NCBI RefSeq assembly: GCF_029892045.1
Contig: NZ_CP120368.1
Coordinates: 1,486,001 to 1,550,000 of the forward strand
From: Sinorhizobium numidicum
GTDB taxonomy: Bacteria; Pseudomonadota; Alphaproteobacteria; Rhizobiales; Rhizobiaceae
Direction of reading: 5' to 3'
DNA: 64,000 nt
The translations under genes and the position numbers were made by a program. Shown here piece by piece: positions 26,411 to 38,797 of the stretch. The stretch's first letter is position 1; each line of letters opens with the position of its first letter. Below the pieces are notes generated by a model. That model was given only the letters and a program-made list of their open reading frames with translations, had not been told where the DNA came from and did no database searches.

Positions 26411-27769
26411 GTGAATTGGTTTCCCCGCACTCAGCGCAAGGCCGCAACGAATAATATGGACGAGTTCGATAGCTGGGGGCGGCTCGTGCGCCGGCCGCGA
26501 CGGGCGATTTCACCCGATGACTATGAGGACCGGATAGGCTCGATCGAGCCGATGGCGTTTCTGCCTTTCGGCAATGGCCTGAGCTACGGGGACAGTTGCC
26601 ACAATGATCTCGGAATGCTTATCGAGAGCCGGAGACATAGTCGCATCCTTGCCTTCGGCCCAGGGACAGGGCTGATTTCCTGCGAGGCCGGCGTCAGCTT
26701 GCGCGATGTCCTCCTCCGGGCGATACCGCATCGTTTTTTTCTTCCCGTGACGCCGGGCACTGGTTTCGTCACCGTCGGCGGTGCCGTCGCCAATGACGTT
26801 CATGGCAGGAACCAACACGCCCGCGGCACCTTCGGCAATCATGTTGAGCGCCTAACGCTGCTGCGCTCGAACGGCGAGCGCCTGGTCTGCTCTCTCGACG
26901 AAAACGCCGAACTTTTCGCTGCCACGATTGGCGGCATGGGGCTGACAGGCCTCATCCTCGATGTCGATCTTCGGCTGATGAAGGTTCCGTCGCCGCACGT
27001 TCAGCGACATGCCATGCGTTTCGACAATCTCGATCACTATTTCGCGCTCGTTGATCGCGCCGAAGAAGAGCACGAATATTCAGTTGCCTGGATCGATCAA
27101 CTCGCAACCGGACAGCGGCAGGGCAGGGGAATGTTGTTGGCGGCCGATCACGCCGACGCATCCTGCGAGCTCAACGACATTCCCAAGGAACCGAAGCTTT
27201 CGGTCCCGTTTTCACCGTCCTTCAACCTATTTAATACTGCGACGCTGAAGGCCTTGAACGAGTACCGCTTTCGCAGGGAGAAGCCTGGCGAAACCGTATC
27301 GACGGTAAACTGGACCTCTTACTTCCATCCGCTCGATTGGATCAGCGGCTGGAACCGGCTTTATGGTCCGGAAGGCATTTGCCAGCATCAAAGCGTCTAT
27401 CCCGCGGAGAGTGCGCCGGAGATTACCGCTCGGTTGATGGAAATCGCCCGGCGGGCCGGCCATGCTTCTTTTCTCACCGTGCTGCAGCGTTTCGGGGACA
27501 TCGCCTCTCGGGGGCTTCTTTCCTTTACCCGGCCGGGCTTCAGCTTGACCTTGGACTTCGGAAATCAAGGCGAGGCGACGACAAAACTACTCGACACGCT
27601 CGACCGGACCGTGGTGGATGCCGGCGGCGCGGTAAATCCGTCTAGGGATGCTCGCATGAGGCCGGCTGTCTTTGAAGCGTCCTTCCCATCCTGGGAAAAG
27701 CTCGAGGCATTGCGCGATCCGGCCATGGTTTCCGATTTCTGGCGCCGCACTGCACTGGCCCTGAGATAA
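26411..27769 (+). CDS. FAD-binding oxidoreductase (DprE1-like, FAD_binding_4)
   Basis: A 452-residue flavoprotein of the vanillyl-alcohol oxidase family. FAD-binding motifs: FLPFGNGLSYGDSC (about 57-70) and TPGTGFVTVGGAVANDVHGRNQH (about 116-138), then GTFGNHVERLTL. The overall order and the late GRLYGPEG/HQSVYP and FGNQGE stretches resemble decaprenylphosphoryl-ribose oxidase DprE1, so a sugar or lipid-linked sugar substrate is plausible. The DprE2-type reductase partner is not adjacent. The start is GTG at 26411, nine bases after the hydrolase stop. Confidence 0.85.
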   Translation: MNWFPRTQRKAATNNMDEFDSWGRLVRRPRRAISPDDYEDRIGSIEPMAFLPFGNGLSYGDSCHNDLGMLIESRRHSRILAFGPGTGLISCEAGVSLRDVLLRAIPHRFFLPVTPGTGFVTVGGAVANDVHGRNQHARGTFGNHVERLTLLRSNGERLVCSLDENAELFAATIGGMGLTGLILDVDLRLMKVPSPHVQRHAMRFDNLDHYFALVDRAEEEHEYSVAWIDQLATGQRQGRGMLLAADHADASCELNDIPKEPKLSVPFSPSFNLFNTATLKALNEYRFRREKPGETVSTVNWTSYFHPLDWISGWNRLYGPEGICQHQSVYPAESAPEITARLMEIARRAGHASFLTVLQRFGDIASRGLLSFTRPGFSLTLDFGNQGEATTKLLDTLDRTVVDAGGAVNPSRDARMRPAVFEASFPSWEKLEALRDPAMVSDFWRRTALALR

Positions 27770-27788
27770 GAAACAAGAGCGAGGGTGT

Positions 27789-28379
27789 TCAGCGCCGCAC
27801 CCCTTTTATGTTCATGTCGAACTCGACCACGTTGGAATAAATGGGCGTACCTACGTCCATGCCGTAGGGGGCGCGGCGGATGCTGCCGCGAATGGTGAAG
27901 GAGATCGAGCGTTTGTCCCAGTCGGTGAGCCTCACGGCAAAGCGCTCCTTGCGCGTCTTGCCGCGGGCCGTCAGCGCGCCCTCGACCGTCGCGCTATCGG
28001 GCCCGGTTTGCCTGACGCTGGTGGAGCGGAAGGTGACCGTCTGAAAGTTGGCCGTATCGAAAACGGCGCTGGAACGCAGGAAATCTTCGATCCTCCGTTC
28101 GCTTGCCCTGACGCTGTCCGGATAGAGGGTAAATTCGACGGAAGACCGCTCGATGTTGCCATCGATTCGAAAGGCCCCGGAGAACTTCGCGAAATTACCG
28201 GCGATGCCGCCACCGCCACCGGTCTGTCCGACACTGAAATGGATCCTCGAGGAATTGGCGATGCGGTAGTTGCCGGCGGCGTCCGTCAATGCCGGTGCCT
28301 TCGCTTCGACAGTTGCCGCGATTGTTACGAGGGCGGCTGACAGTACCGTTTTCAATGCCAACTTGCACGAGACCATCAT
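27789..28379 (-). CDS. YceI family periplasmic protein
   Basis: A 196-residue protein with a signal peptide (about 1-26, SAALVTIAATVEAKA) and a lipocalin-like YceI fold: YRIANSSRIHFSV, FAKFSGAFRID, VEFTLYPDSVRAS and VTFRSTSVRQ. YceI proteins bind polyisoprenoid lipids. Its start overlaps the end of the cytochrome b561 gene by four bases; such b561-YceI pairs recur in bacteria and suggest a shared role in envelope quinone or lipid redox chemistry. Confidence 0.92.
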   Translation of the reverse strand: MMVSCKLALKTVLSAALVTIAATVEAKAPALTDAAGNYRIANSSRIHFSVGQTGGGGGIAGNFAKFSGAFRIDGNIERSSVEFTLYPDSVRASERRIEDFLRSSAVFDTANFQTVTFRSTSVRQTGPDSATVEGALTARGKTRKERFAVRLTDWDKRSISFTIRGSIRRAPYGMDVGTPIYSNVVEFDMNIKGVRR

Positions 28380-28996
28380 GGATCATTCCTCCCGGTGAGG
28401 TGCCGCGGCTCTTTTCGGTCGCCGAACACGGCAGTATCGCTCGATCCGGCGCGAAGCATGCGCACCAGCACATCGTCGTGCCGTATGAAGTGATGATAGA
28501 GCGCCGCCGCTGCGTGCATTGCGACCAGGCCGAGCATGACATAGGCGAGCAGTGCATGGACCAAGCTCCAGAAATCCTCCGAAGTCTCTGACTTCGCCAG
28601 CGGCAGATGCGGAATGACGATCACGTTGAAATAGAGGCTCGGGATATCCAGCGTCGAGGCGGAAGCGACCGCCCAGCCCGCAAGCGGCACAATCACCGCG
28701 AACGCGATGAGCGTCCTATGCGTCGATCGGGCTGCCATGCGTTCGAGCGGGCTGAGGCTCGCAGGCGCCAGTGGACTGCGTTCCGCGAACCACCAAACAG
28801 CACGGATGATGGCCAACGCCAGCGCCGTAAAGCCGAAGGATTTGTGCCACTGATAAAGCGAGAACTGCAGCACCGGGTCGATCTCGGTGCGCCGCATGAC
28901 AAAGCCGGTCAGGATGAGCCCGAGGATCAGCACTGCAAGCGCCCAGTGCAGGACGATTGTCACCGACCCGAATCCGCCCTCGCCATTGCGCAGCAT
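28376..28996 (-). CDS. Cytochrome b561 (YodB/CybB type)
   Basis: A 206-residue inner-membrane di-heme b cytochrome with four membrane helices. Heme-ligand histidines fall in the expected places: VLHWALAVLI in helix 1, YQWHKSFG before helix 2, and VHALLAYVMLGLVAMHAAAALYHH in helix 4. These proteins oxidise ubiquinol or handle superoxide at the periplasmic face. It is the first gene of an operon with yceI (four-base overlap). Confidence 0.92.
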   Translation of the reverse strand: MLRNGEGGFGSVTIVLHWALAVLILGLILTGFVMRRTEIDPVLQFSLYQWHKSFGFTALALAIIRAVWWFAERSPLAPASLSPLERMAARSTHRTLIAFAVIVPLAGWAVASASTLDIPSLYFNVIVIPHLPLAKSETSEDFWSLVHALLAYVMLGLVAMHAAAALYHHFIRHDDVLVRMLRAGSSDTAVFGDRKEPRHLTGRNDP

Positions 28997-29267
28997 GCCA
29001 GCCTCCGGTGGCCGAGCCGCGAAGTGCTTTCTCCGTCGGCTGCTCAGTCACCAGCGTGAGACGGCGGAGGCTCTGCTTTTATTCGCTCTCCATGCTTAAT
29101 TCGGTTTGAATTCAGCCGGCGGCCTTCGCCAAGAAACGCGGCGCGTATCCGCGGGCTCCGCGTCATCACGTCAGCAGACCGGATTATTCCACGTGAGGTG
29201 CTTTTTTTTAGCCGAGCTATTTGCTAGGCCGCTTGCAAGAGGAAGATCTGACCCCGGAGGAAACTTC

Positions 29268-30038
29268 ATGACGCCTGATATCCGCCCGCTCGTTGCCGGC
29301 AACTGGAAGATGAATGGTACGCGTGCTTCCCTCGACCAGATCAAGGCAATGGCAGAGGGCGTCAAAGGCGCGCTTTCCAGCAAAGTCGAGACGCTGATCT
29401 GCCCGCCGGCGACGTTGCTTTACGTCGCGACAGCACTTTGCGACGACAGCCCGCTGATGATCGGCGCCCAAGATTGCCATCAGAAGGAGTTGGGGGCGCA
29501 CACCGGCGATATCTCTGCTCAGATGATTGCCGATTGTTTCGGCACCCATGTCATCGTCGGCCATTCCGAGCGCCGCACCGATCATGCCGAGGACGATGCG
29601 CTGGTACGCGCCAAGACCGAAGCTGCGCATGCGGCGGATCTTGTCGCGATCGTCTGCGTCGGCGAAACCGGAGAGCAGCGCAAAAGCGGCAACACGCTCG
29701 AGGTGTTGAAACGCCAGCTCGCCGAAAGCCTGCCGGATGGCGCGACTTCCGAAAACACCGTCATCGCCTACGAGCCGGTCTGGGCGATCGGCACTGGTCT
29801 AACGCCGACTGTGTCCGACGTCGAGGAAGCACACGCATTCATGCGCAGTGAACTCGTCTCCCGCTTCGGTGTCGAGGGCGGCAAGATGCGCATCCTCTAC
29901 GGCGGTTCCGTCAAGCCTTCCAATGCAAAGGAACTCATGGGCGTCGCCAATGTCGATGGCGCGCTGATCGGCGGCGCAAGCTTGAAAGCGGAAGACTTCC
30001 TCGCCATCTATCGTGCCTATGAGGAATTGCTGGCCTGA
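29268..30038 (+). CDS. tpiA: Triosephosphate isomerase
   Basis: Interconverts dihydroxyacetone phosphate and glyceraldehyde 3-phosphate. The 256-residue protein carries the substrate Lys in VAGNWKMNG, the catalytic His in VGHSERR, Glu in [10 protein letters not shown] and the phosphate loop YGGSV. GGAGG precedes the ATG at 29268; the open frame further upstream is not family-like. It opens the central-carbon block that continues with secG, pyrG, kdsA, eno and the pdh genes. Confidence 0.97.
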   Translation: MTPDIRPLVAGNWKMNGTRASLDQIKAMAEGVKGALSSKVETLICPPATLLYVATALCDDSPLMIGAQDCHQKELGAHTGDISAQMIADCFGTHVIVGHSERRTDHAEDDALVRAKTEAAHAADLVAIVCVGETGEQRKSGNTLEVLKRQLAESLPDGATSENTVIAYEPVWAIGTGLTPTVSDVEEAHAFMRSELVSRFGVEGGKMRILYGGSVKPSNAKELMGVANVDGALIGGASLKAEDFLAIYRAYEELLA

Positions 30039-30173
30039 TCGATCCAGCCGACCGGGCAGGGGCTTGGAATAGCCGGCGGCTTGGTATAAAGAGGCGCCAA
30101 ATTTACGCGCGGCCGTGCGGCGGCCGGCGATCGTTTGATTCGGATGCCCCGAAAAGGGCAGGACTGGAAGCTG

Positions 30174-30623
30174 ATGCAGACCGTACTACTCGTCATCTAT
30201 CTCATGGTCGTCGTCGCCTTGATCGGCGTCGTCCTCATTCAGCGTTCCGAAGGCGGTGGTCTCGGCATCGGCGGCGGTTCGGGCTTCATGTCGGCTCGCG
30301 GCACCGCCAACGCGCTCACCCGCACGACGGCTGTCCTTGCCCTTCTCTTCTTCAGTCTCGCCCTCGCGATGGGGATTCTGTCGCGTTACGAGCCTCAGGC
30401 GACGGATATTCTCGAACGCATTCCGGGTACGAGCTCGAGCGGCGGGGTGCTTGATTCGCTCGGCGGCGGCCAGACGGCACCGGCCGGCACGAACACCCCA
30501 GCACCGCCTGCGGGCAATGGTGCCAACAATGCCGCTCCGGCTGGCGGCGCACCCGCTACCGGTCAGGCACCGGCCGGCGGCGCCAACAGCAATACGGGAT
30601 CGCAAGTTCCGAGCGGCCAGTAA
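30174..30623 (+). CDS. secG: Preprotein translocase subunit SecG
   Basis: Small inner-membrane subunit of the SecYEG channel. The 149-residue protein has two membrane helices (about 3-23 and 53-75) flanking the conserved RSEGGGLGIGGGSGFMSARG loop. A long Pro/Ala/Gly-rich tail (about 95-149) is typical of rhizobial SecG. The ATG at 30174 has GGAAG upstream. A strong terminator follows, separating it from pyrG. Confidence 0.95.
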   Translation: MQTVLLVIYLMVVVALIGVVLIQRSEGGGLGIGGGSGFMSARGTANALTRTTAVLALLFFSLALAMGILSRYEPQATDILERIPGTSSSGGVLDSLGGGQTAPAGTNTPAPPAGNGANNAAPAGGAPATGQAPAGGANSNTGSQVPSGQ

Positions 30624-32399
<1,776 letters not shown>

Positions 32400-32428
32400 C
32401 CGGTCTTTCGAGATAATTCAGATATTTC

Positions 32429-32465
32429 CACGGCTGGTCCCTTAAGGACCGGCCGTGCGCTTTTG
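32429..32465 (+). terminator. pyrG intrinsic terminator
   Basis: Twelve-base arms CACGGCTGGTCC and GGACCGGCCGTG (one G-T pair) with a five-base loop, then CGC and TTTT. Confidence 0.85.
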
Positions 32466-32597
32466 TAGCTGGCGCTGCCAAGCGCGGCCCTCGCATCGAC
32501 GACATGCCCTTTCGCCAGCGCGTGCTGCTACGCCCCCGCTTGCATTCATGCGGCAAAAGTTGCAAACAGCGGCGAACCGGCTATCAGGGAATCCGCC

Positions 32598-33485
32598 ATG
32601 AGTTTATCCAAGCGAACGACCCGCCCGCTCGATCATGTCGTGCTGCCGGTGGCCGACCTTTCGCGGGCAAGACGGCGGCTGAATGATCTCGGCTTCACCG
32701 TTGCCGACGATGCCCGTCATCCCTTCGGCACCGAAAACGCCTGCGTCTTTTTCTCAGACAACACCTATCTGGAGCCGCTTGCGGTCGCCTCGCGCGAAGA
32801 ATGCGAAGCCGCTGCCCTGGCCGGCAATGTTTTTGTCGCACGCGATCAGGCATTCCGCTTCCGTCAGGGGCCGGAGGGGCTCTCGGCGGTCGTGCTCGGC
32901 ACGCCGGATGCCGCATCCGATCATATGCGGTTCCGCGCCAGTGGCGTCTCCGCCGGCGATATGCTGGAATTCTCCCGGCCGATGCGGCTGCCGGACGGGC
33001 GCGAAGGGCTCGGCTCCTTCCGGCTGGCGTTCGCCGCGGATCTGCGCGCGCCGGATTTCTTCCTCTTTAGCTGCCAGCGCATCCGCGCGCTGCCGGTCGA
33101 CGGCGCCACGCTTCACAAGCATGAGAACGGCGTGCTCGGGATCGCCGAAGTCGTCCTCTCGGAGCAGAACCCAACGGATTTTCAGTATCTGCTGCAGGAA
33201 GGCATTGATGAGCGCGAGGTCGCGGCTCACTCCTTCGGCATGGACATTCAGGCCGGCGGTGTCAAACTGTCGGTCCTGAATCCCGCAGGCATGGAGGCTT
33301 TCTTCGGCCGTTCGGTCAGTGATGCGGAACGCGGCCTGCGCGGCCGTGCCGTGGTCTTCCGTGTCACGGACCTTGAAGCAACGCGCGCGCTTTTTGCGCA
33401 CGGTATCGAATTTGCAGAAATGGGCGGGCGCCTCATTGTTCCGGAAGCGCCGGGGCAGGGGGTTATCTTCGCGTTTGGAGTGTGA
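32598..33485 (+). CDS. VOC family protein (Glyoxalase_3 type)
   Basis: A 295-residue protein of the vicinal-oxygen-chelate fold. It starts [20 protein letters not shown], a typical first VOC strand, with [12 protein letters not shown] and YLEPLAV after it and a second module from about residue 170. Related proteins are metal-dependent isomerases or dioxygenases; no substrate can be named. Its stop overlaps the kdsA start, so the pair is translationally coupled. Confidence 0.85.
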   Translation: MSLSKRTTRPLDHVVLPVADLSRARRRLNDLGFTVADDARHPFGTENACVFFSDNTYLEPLAVASREECEAAALAGNVFVARDQAFRFRQGPEGLSAVVLGTPDAASDHMRFRASGVSAGDMLEFSRPMRLPDGREGLGSFRLAFAADLRAPDFFLFSCQRIRALPVDGATLHKHENGVLGIAEVVLSEQNPTDFQYLLQEGIDEREVAAHSFGMDIQAGGVKLSVLNPAGMEAFFGRSVSDAERGLRGRAVVFRVTDLEATRALFAHGIEFAEMGGRLIVPEAPGQGVIFAFGV

Positions 33486-34327
33486 TGATGGAAACGAATG
33501 CCAGGGTTGTCGTCGGCGAGGGTGCCGGCCAGGTGATCTTTTCGCAAAAGGAGCGGCTGACGCTGATCGCCGGCCCTTGCCAGATGGAAAGCCGAGAGCA
33601 CGCTTTCATGATGGCCGGGAAGCTCGTCGAACTTTGTAAGTCGCTCGGGCTCGGGCTTGTCTACAAGTCTTCCTTCGACAAGGCGAACCGTACCTCGCTC
33701 TCCGGCAAGCGCGGCATCGGTCTCGACAGTGCGATGGAGATTTTTGCCAATCTCAAGAAGGAGTTCGGCTTTCCCGTCCTGACCGACATCCATACGGAGG
33801 AGCAATGTGCGATCGTCGCCGAGACGGTCGATATCCTCCAGATTCCGGCCTTCCTGTCGCGCCAGACGGACCTTCTTGTCGCGGCCGCGAAGACGGGCAG
33901 AGTGATCAACGTCAAGAAGGGGCAGTTTCTCGCGCCCTGGGATATGAAGAACGTGCTCGCCAAGTTCACGATGAGCGGCAATCCCAACGTGCTCCTCTGT
34001 GAGCGCGGCGCATCCTTCGGCTATAACACTCTTGTCTCGGATATGCGCTCGCTGCCGATCATGGCAGCGCTGGGTGCTCCTGTGGTCTTCGATGCCACCC
34101 ATTCGGTGCAGCAGCCCGGCGGTCAGGGCGGCTCGTCGGGCGGCCAGCGCGAGTTTGTCGAAACCCTGGCGCGCGCGGCGGTTGCCGTTGGCGTTGCTGG
34201 CGTCTTCATCGAGACGCACGAGGATCCCGACAATGCGCCTTCGGATGGTCCCAACATGGTGCCATTGAAGGACATGCCGCGGCTCCTTGAAAAACTGCTC
34301 GCCTTCGACGCGATCGCCAAGGCCTGA
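33485..34327 (+). CDS. kdsA: 2-dehydro-3-deoxyphosphooctonate aldolase (KDO-8-P synthase)
   Basis: Condenses phosphoenolpyruvate with arabinose 5-phosphate to KDO 8-phosphate for lipopolysaccharide. The 280-residue protein has [29 protein letters not shown] and [11 protein letters not shown]. Cys in [10 protein letters not shown] marks the metal-dependent class, in contrast with the Asn of the E. coli type. It starts within the stop of the VOC gene (GTGATGATG); 33485 and 33488 are both possible, the latter better spaced from GGAG. Confidence 0.95.
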   Translation: MMETNARVVVGEGAGQVIFSQKERLTLIAGPCQMESREHAFMMAGKLVELCKSLGLGLVYKSSFDKANRTSLSGKRGIGLDSAMEIFANLKKEFGFPVLTDIHTEEQCAIVAETVDILQIPAFLSRQTDLLVAAAKTGRVINVKKGQFLAPWDMKNVLAKFTMSGNPNVLLCERGASFGYNTLVSDMRSLPIMAALGAPVVFDATHSVQQPGGQGGSSGGQREFVETLARAAVAVGVAGVFIETHEDPDNAPSDGPNMVPLKDMPRLLEKLLAFDAIAKA

Positions 34328-34331
34328 GGCG

Positions 34332-34370
34332 GCGCCGCTCTCCGTGAAGTTTTCACGAAGCGGGTGGCGC
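34332..34370 (+). terminator. Probable kdsA terminator
   Basis: A hairpin with inner arms CGTGAA/TTCACG and partly paired outer arms GCGCC/GGCGC follows the kdsA stop; TTTT appears six bases later. The outer stem has mismatches, so its strength is uncertain. Confidence 0.45.
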
Positions 34371-34415
34371 TTGGGCTTTTGCGTCTGGCGCGTCATTGTA
34401 ATTTCGAGGCCATGA

Positions 34416-35738
<1,323 letters not shown>

Positions 35739-35771
35739 TCGCTGCCACAGGCATGATTGTGAAATTTCAGA

Positions 35772-35805
35772 CCCGTCTGCCTCGCGGCAGGCGGGCTTTG
35801 CTTTT
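35772..35805 (+). terminator. eno intrinsic terminator
   Basis: Arms CCCGTCTGCC and GGCAGGCGGG (one G-T pair) with a four-base loop, followed by CTTTGCTTTT. Confidence 0.8.
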
Positions 35806-35883
35806 CCTGCCATTCATGGTCAACGGTCGGTTAATCAATCGACGCTAGTCTCGATTTTCGTATTGCGTATCAGGATATGAGCG

Positions 35884-36204
35884 ATGTGGACACGGCATCA
35901 CAAGAAGCGGAGATTGGGGCGGGCGGTCGTGCCGTTGATGGCGGTCGCCTTTCTCTCCTACTTCGGTTATCATTCCATCCATGGCGGCTACGGCCTGAAG
36001 GCGACCGAAGAGTTCGATCGCCAGATCGCCGAGCGGCAAGCCCAGTTGGATGAGCTCACTCAAAGGCGAAAAGTCCTGGAAAAGGAAGTCGAGCTGATGA
36101 GTGACGGTTCGCTGGAAAGAGACATGCTGGATGAGAAGGCTCGCCTTGCGCTCAACATGTCGCGCAGCGACGAGATCGTTATTTTTCATTCATCTTCAAA
36201 TTAA
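35884..36204 (+). CDS. ftsB: Septum formation initiator FtsB/DivIC family protein
   Basis: A 106-residue bitopic division protein: a short basic cytoplasmic start, one membrane helix (about 14-32, VVPLMAVAFLSYFGYHSIHG) and a periplasmic coiled coil (about 40-75, FDRQIAERQAQLDELTQRRK). FtsB bridges FtsL and FtsQ in the divisome. The position between eno and the pdh genes is conserved in many proteobacteria. Named ftsB by this context and topology. Confidence 0.88.
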   Translation: MWTRHHKKRRLGRAVVPLMAVAFLSYFGYHSIHGGYGLKATEEFDRQIAERQAQLDELTQRRKVLEKEVELMSDGSLERDMLDEKARLALNMSRSDEIVIFHSSSN

Positions 36205-36219
36205 CCTGAATTAGGTTAA
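36201..36219. promoter_or_regulatory. Exact palindrome before the pdh operon
   Basis: TTAACCT, GAATT, AGGTTAA: seven-base perfect arms with a five-base centre, overlapping the ftsB stop and lying about 125 bases before pdhA. It could be a repressor operator for the pdh promoter or a weak ftsB terminator; there is no T tract. Confidence 0.5.
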
Positions 36220-36341
36220 TCAGAAATAACATCAGAAAATCAGCCAGTTATCCTGAATGATAGCCATGCAAATATGGCATTGCTGCGACGCTTTTCTTTC
36301 CCTATGGTAGCCGACAAAAGGCTAACCATTGGGAGGAATGA

Positions 36342-37388
36342 ATGGCTCCGCGAAAAACCGCGTCCGTCTCCAGCCGCAAGGCCGCTGCCAAGCCCGCGAA
36401 GAAAGACTTCACCGGCGGCACGATCGCCGAATTCTCCAAGGAAGATGATCTCAAAGCATACCGCGAGATGCTCCAGATCCGGCGCTTCGAGGAAAAGGCC
36501 GGCCAGCTCTACGGGATGGGCTTCATCGGCGGCTTCTGTCACCTCTACATCGGCCAGGAAGCTGTCGTCATCGGCATGCAGATGGCGCTGAAGGAAGGCG
36601 ACCAGGTCATCACCGGTTACCGCGACCACGGCCATATGCTCGCTTGCGGCATGAGTGCCCGTGGCGTGATGGCCGAACTTACCGGTCGCCGTGGCGGCCT
36701 TTCCAAGGGGAAGGGCGGCTCGATGCACATGTTCTCCAAGGAAAAGCATTTCTACGGCGGTCACGGCATCGTCGGCGCGCAGGTGTCGCTCGGCACCGGG
36801 CTGGCGTTCGCCAACCGTTACCGGGGCAACGATAATGTCAGCCTCACCTATTTTGGCGATGGCGCGGCCAACCAGGGCCAGGTCTATGAGAGCTTCAACA
36901 TGGCCGCTCTCTGGAAGCTTCCTGTGGTCTACATCGTCGAGAACAACCGCTACGCAATGGGAACCTCGGTGTCGCGCGCGTCAGCGCAGACCGATTTCTC
37001 GCAGCGCGGCGCTTCCTTCGGCATTCCGGGCTATCAGGTGGACGGCATGGACGTCCGCGCCGTCAAGGCGGCGGGCGACGAGGCTGTCGAGCATTGCCGT
37101 TCCGGCAAGGGGCCGATGATCCTCGAGATGCTGACCTACCGCTATCGCGGCCACTCTATGTCCGACCCGGCGAAATACCGATCGAAGGACGAAGTGCAGA
37201 AAATGCGCTCGGAGCATGACCCGATCGAGCAGGTCAAGGCCCGCCTTGTCGAAAAGGGTTGGGCGAGCGAGGACGAACTGAAGCAGATCGACAAGGATGT
37301 TCGCGACGTCGTTGCGGACAGCGCCGATTTCGCCCAGTCTGATCCGGAGCCGGATGTATCCGAGCTCTACACTGACATCCTGCTTTGA
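36342..37388 (+). CDS. pdhA: Pyruvate dehydrogenase E1 component, alpha subunit
   Basis: With PdhB forms the thiamine-diphosphate E1 enzyme that decarboxylates pyruvate. The 348-residue protein has a basic disordered N-terminus (about 1-30), then [22 protein letters not shown] and the ThDP motif GDGAANQGQ...NN (GDG at about 168). The regulatory-loop region [11 protein letters not shown] is present. GGGAGG precedes the ATG at 36342. First gene of pdhA-pdhB-pdhC. Confidence 0.96.
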   Translation: MAPRKTASVSSRKAAAKPAKKDFTGGTIAEFSKEDDLKAYREMLQIRRFEEKAGQLYGMGFIGGFCHLYIGQEAVVIGMQMALKEGDQVITGYRDHGHMLACGMSARGVMAELTGRRGGLSKGKGGSMHMFSKEKHFYGGHGIVGAQVSLGTGLAFANRYRGNDNVSLTYFGDGAANQGQVYESFNMAALWKLPVVYIVENNRYAMGTSVSRASAQTDFSQRGASFGIPGYQVDGMDVRAVKAAGDEAVEHCRSGKGPMILEMLTYRYRGHSMSDPAKYRSKDEVQKMRSEHDPIEQVKARLVEKGWASEDELKQIDKDVRDVVADSADFAQSDPEPDVSELYTDILL

Positions 37389-37405
37389 TCCGGGGAGGGA
37401 CAAAT

Positions 37406-38782
37406 ATGCCAGTAGAAATTCTCATGCCCGCCCTTTCCCCGACCATGGAGGAAGGCACGCTCTCGAAATGGCTGAAGAACGAAGGGGACAAGGTGACCTC
37501 CGGCGACGTTATCGCCGAGATCGAGACCGACAAGGCCACGATGGAAGTCGAAGCTGTCGATGAAGGGACGATCGGCAAGCTCTTGATCGCCGCCGGCACC
37601 GAAGGGGTGAAGGTCAATACGCCGATCGCCGTATTGCTGCAGGACGGCGAGGCCGCCGGTGATATCGCCAAGGTGGAAGCGCCGAAAGCGGAAGCTCCGA
37701 AGCCGGCTGCAAACGAGGCACCCGCCGCGGCGCCGGCTCCCGTCGCCGCTCAGCCAAAGGCCGAGGTGCCTGCCGACCCGGCGATTCCCGCCGGTACCGA
37801 AATGGCCACGATGACCGTTCGTGAGGCGCTTCGCGACGCGATGGCGGAAGAAATGCGCGCCAATGACGACGTCTTCGTCATGGGTGAAGAGGTGGCGGAA
37901 TACCAGGGCGCCTATAAGATTACCCAGGGCTTGCTGCAGGAATTCGGCCCGCGCCGCGTGGTCGATACGCCGATCACCGAACATGGTTTTGCCGGCGTTG
38001 GCGTCGGCGCGGCAATGACCGGTCTGCGTCCGGTCGTCGAGTTCATGACCTTCAACTTCGCCATGCAGGCGATCGACCAGATCATCAACTCGGCCGCCAA
38101 GACGCTCTACATGTCCGGCGGCCAGATGGGCGCGCCGATCGTCTTTCGCGGTCCGAGCGGTGCTGCGGCCCGTGTCGCCGCGCAGCACTCGCAATGCTAT
38201 GCCGCCTGGTACAGCCACATTCCCGGTCTCAAGGTCGTCATGCCCTATACGGCGGCAGACGCGAAGGGCCTCCTCAAGGCAGCGATCCGCGATCCTAACC
38301 CGGTGATCTTCCTCGAAAACGAAATCCTCTACGGCCATTCCTTCGAAGTGCCGAAGCTTAATGACTTCGTGCTGCCGATCGGTAAGGCCCGCATCCACCG
38401 CTTCGGCAAGGACGCGACCATCGTTTCCTTTGGCATTGGCATGACCTATGCGGTCAAGGCGGCGGCCGAACTCGAGGCGCAGGGCATCGACGTCGAAATT
38501 ATCGACCTGCGCACCATCCGCCCGATGGATCTTCCGACGGTCATCGAATCCGTCAAGAAGACAGGGCGGCTTGTAACTGTCGAGGAAGGCTACCCGCAGT
38601 CCTCCGTCGGCACCGAAATCGCCACCCGCGTGATGCAGCAGGCATTCGATTATCTCGACGCGCCGATCCTGACGATCGCCGGCAAGGATGTGCCGATGCC
38701 CTATGCCGCCAATCTTGAAAAGCTAGCGCTGCCGAGCGTTGCCGAGGTCGTCAATGCGGTGAAGGCCGTTTGCTACAAATAA
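37406..38782 (+). CDS. pdhB: Pyruvate dehydrogenase E1 component, beta subunit with N-terminal lipoyl domain
   Basis: The 458-residue E1 beta begins with a complete lipoyl domain (1-80; [11 protein letters not shown] with the lipoyl Lys), an Ala/Pro linker (about 88-135), and then the transketolase-type E1 beta domain ([63 protein letters not shown]). A lipoyl domain on E1 beta is characteristic of alphaproteobacteria. The ATG at 37406 follows GGGGAGGG. It begins 17 bases after pdhA. Confidence 0.96.
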   Translation: MPVEILMPALSPTMEEGTLSKWLKNEGDKVTSGDVIAEIETDKATMEVEAVDEGTIGKLLIAAGTEGVKVNTPIAVLLQDGEAAGDIAKVEAPKAEAPKPAANEAPAAAPAPVAAQPKAEVPADPAIPAGTEMATMTVREALRDAMAEEMRANDDVFVMGEEVAEYQGAYKITQGLLQEFGPRRVVDTPITEHGFAGVGVGAAMTGLRPVVEFMTFNFAMQAIDQIINSAAKTLYMSGGQMGAPIVFRGPSGAAARVAAQHSQCYAAWYSHIPGLKVVMPYTAADAKGLLKAAIRDPNPVIFLENEILYGHSFEVPKLNDFVLPIGKARIHRFGKDATIVSFGIGMTYAVKAAAELEAQGIDVEIIDLRTIRPMDLPTVIESVKKTGRLVTVEEGYPQSSVGTEIATRVMQQAFDYLDAPILTIAGKDVPMPYAANLEKLALPSVAEVVNAVKAVCYK

Positions 38783-38797
38783 GGGGAGGGCGTTTCG

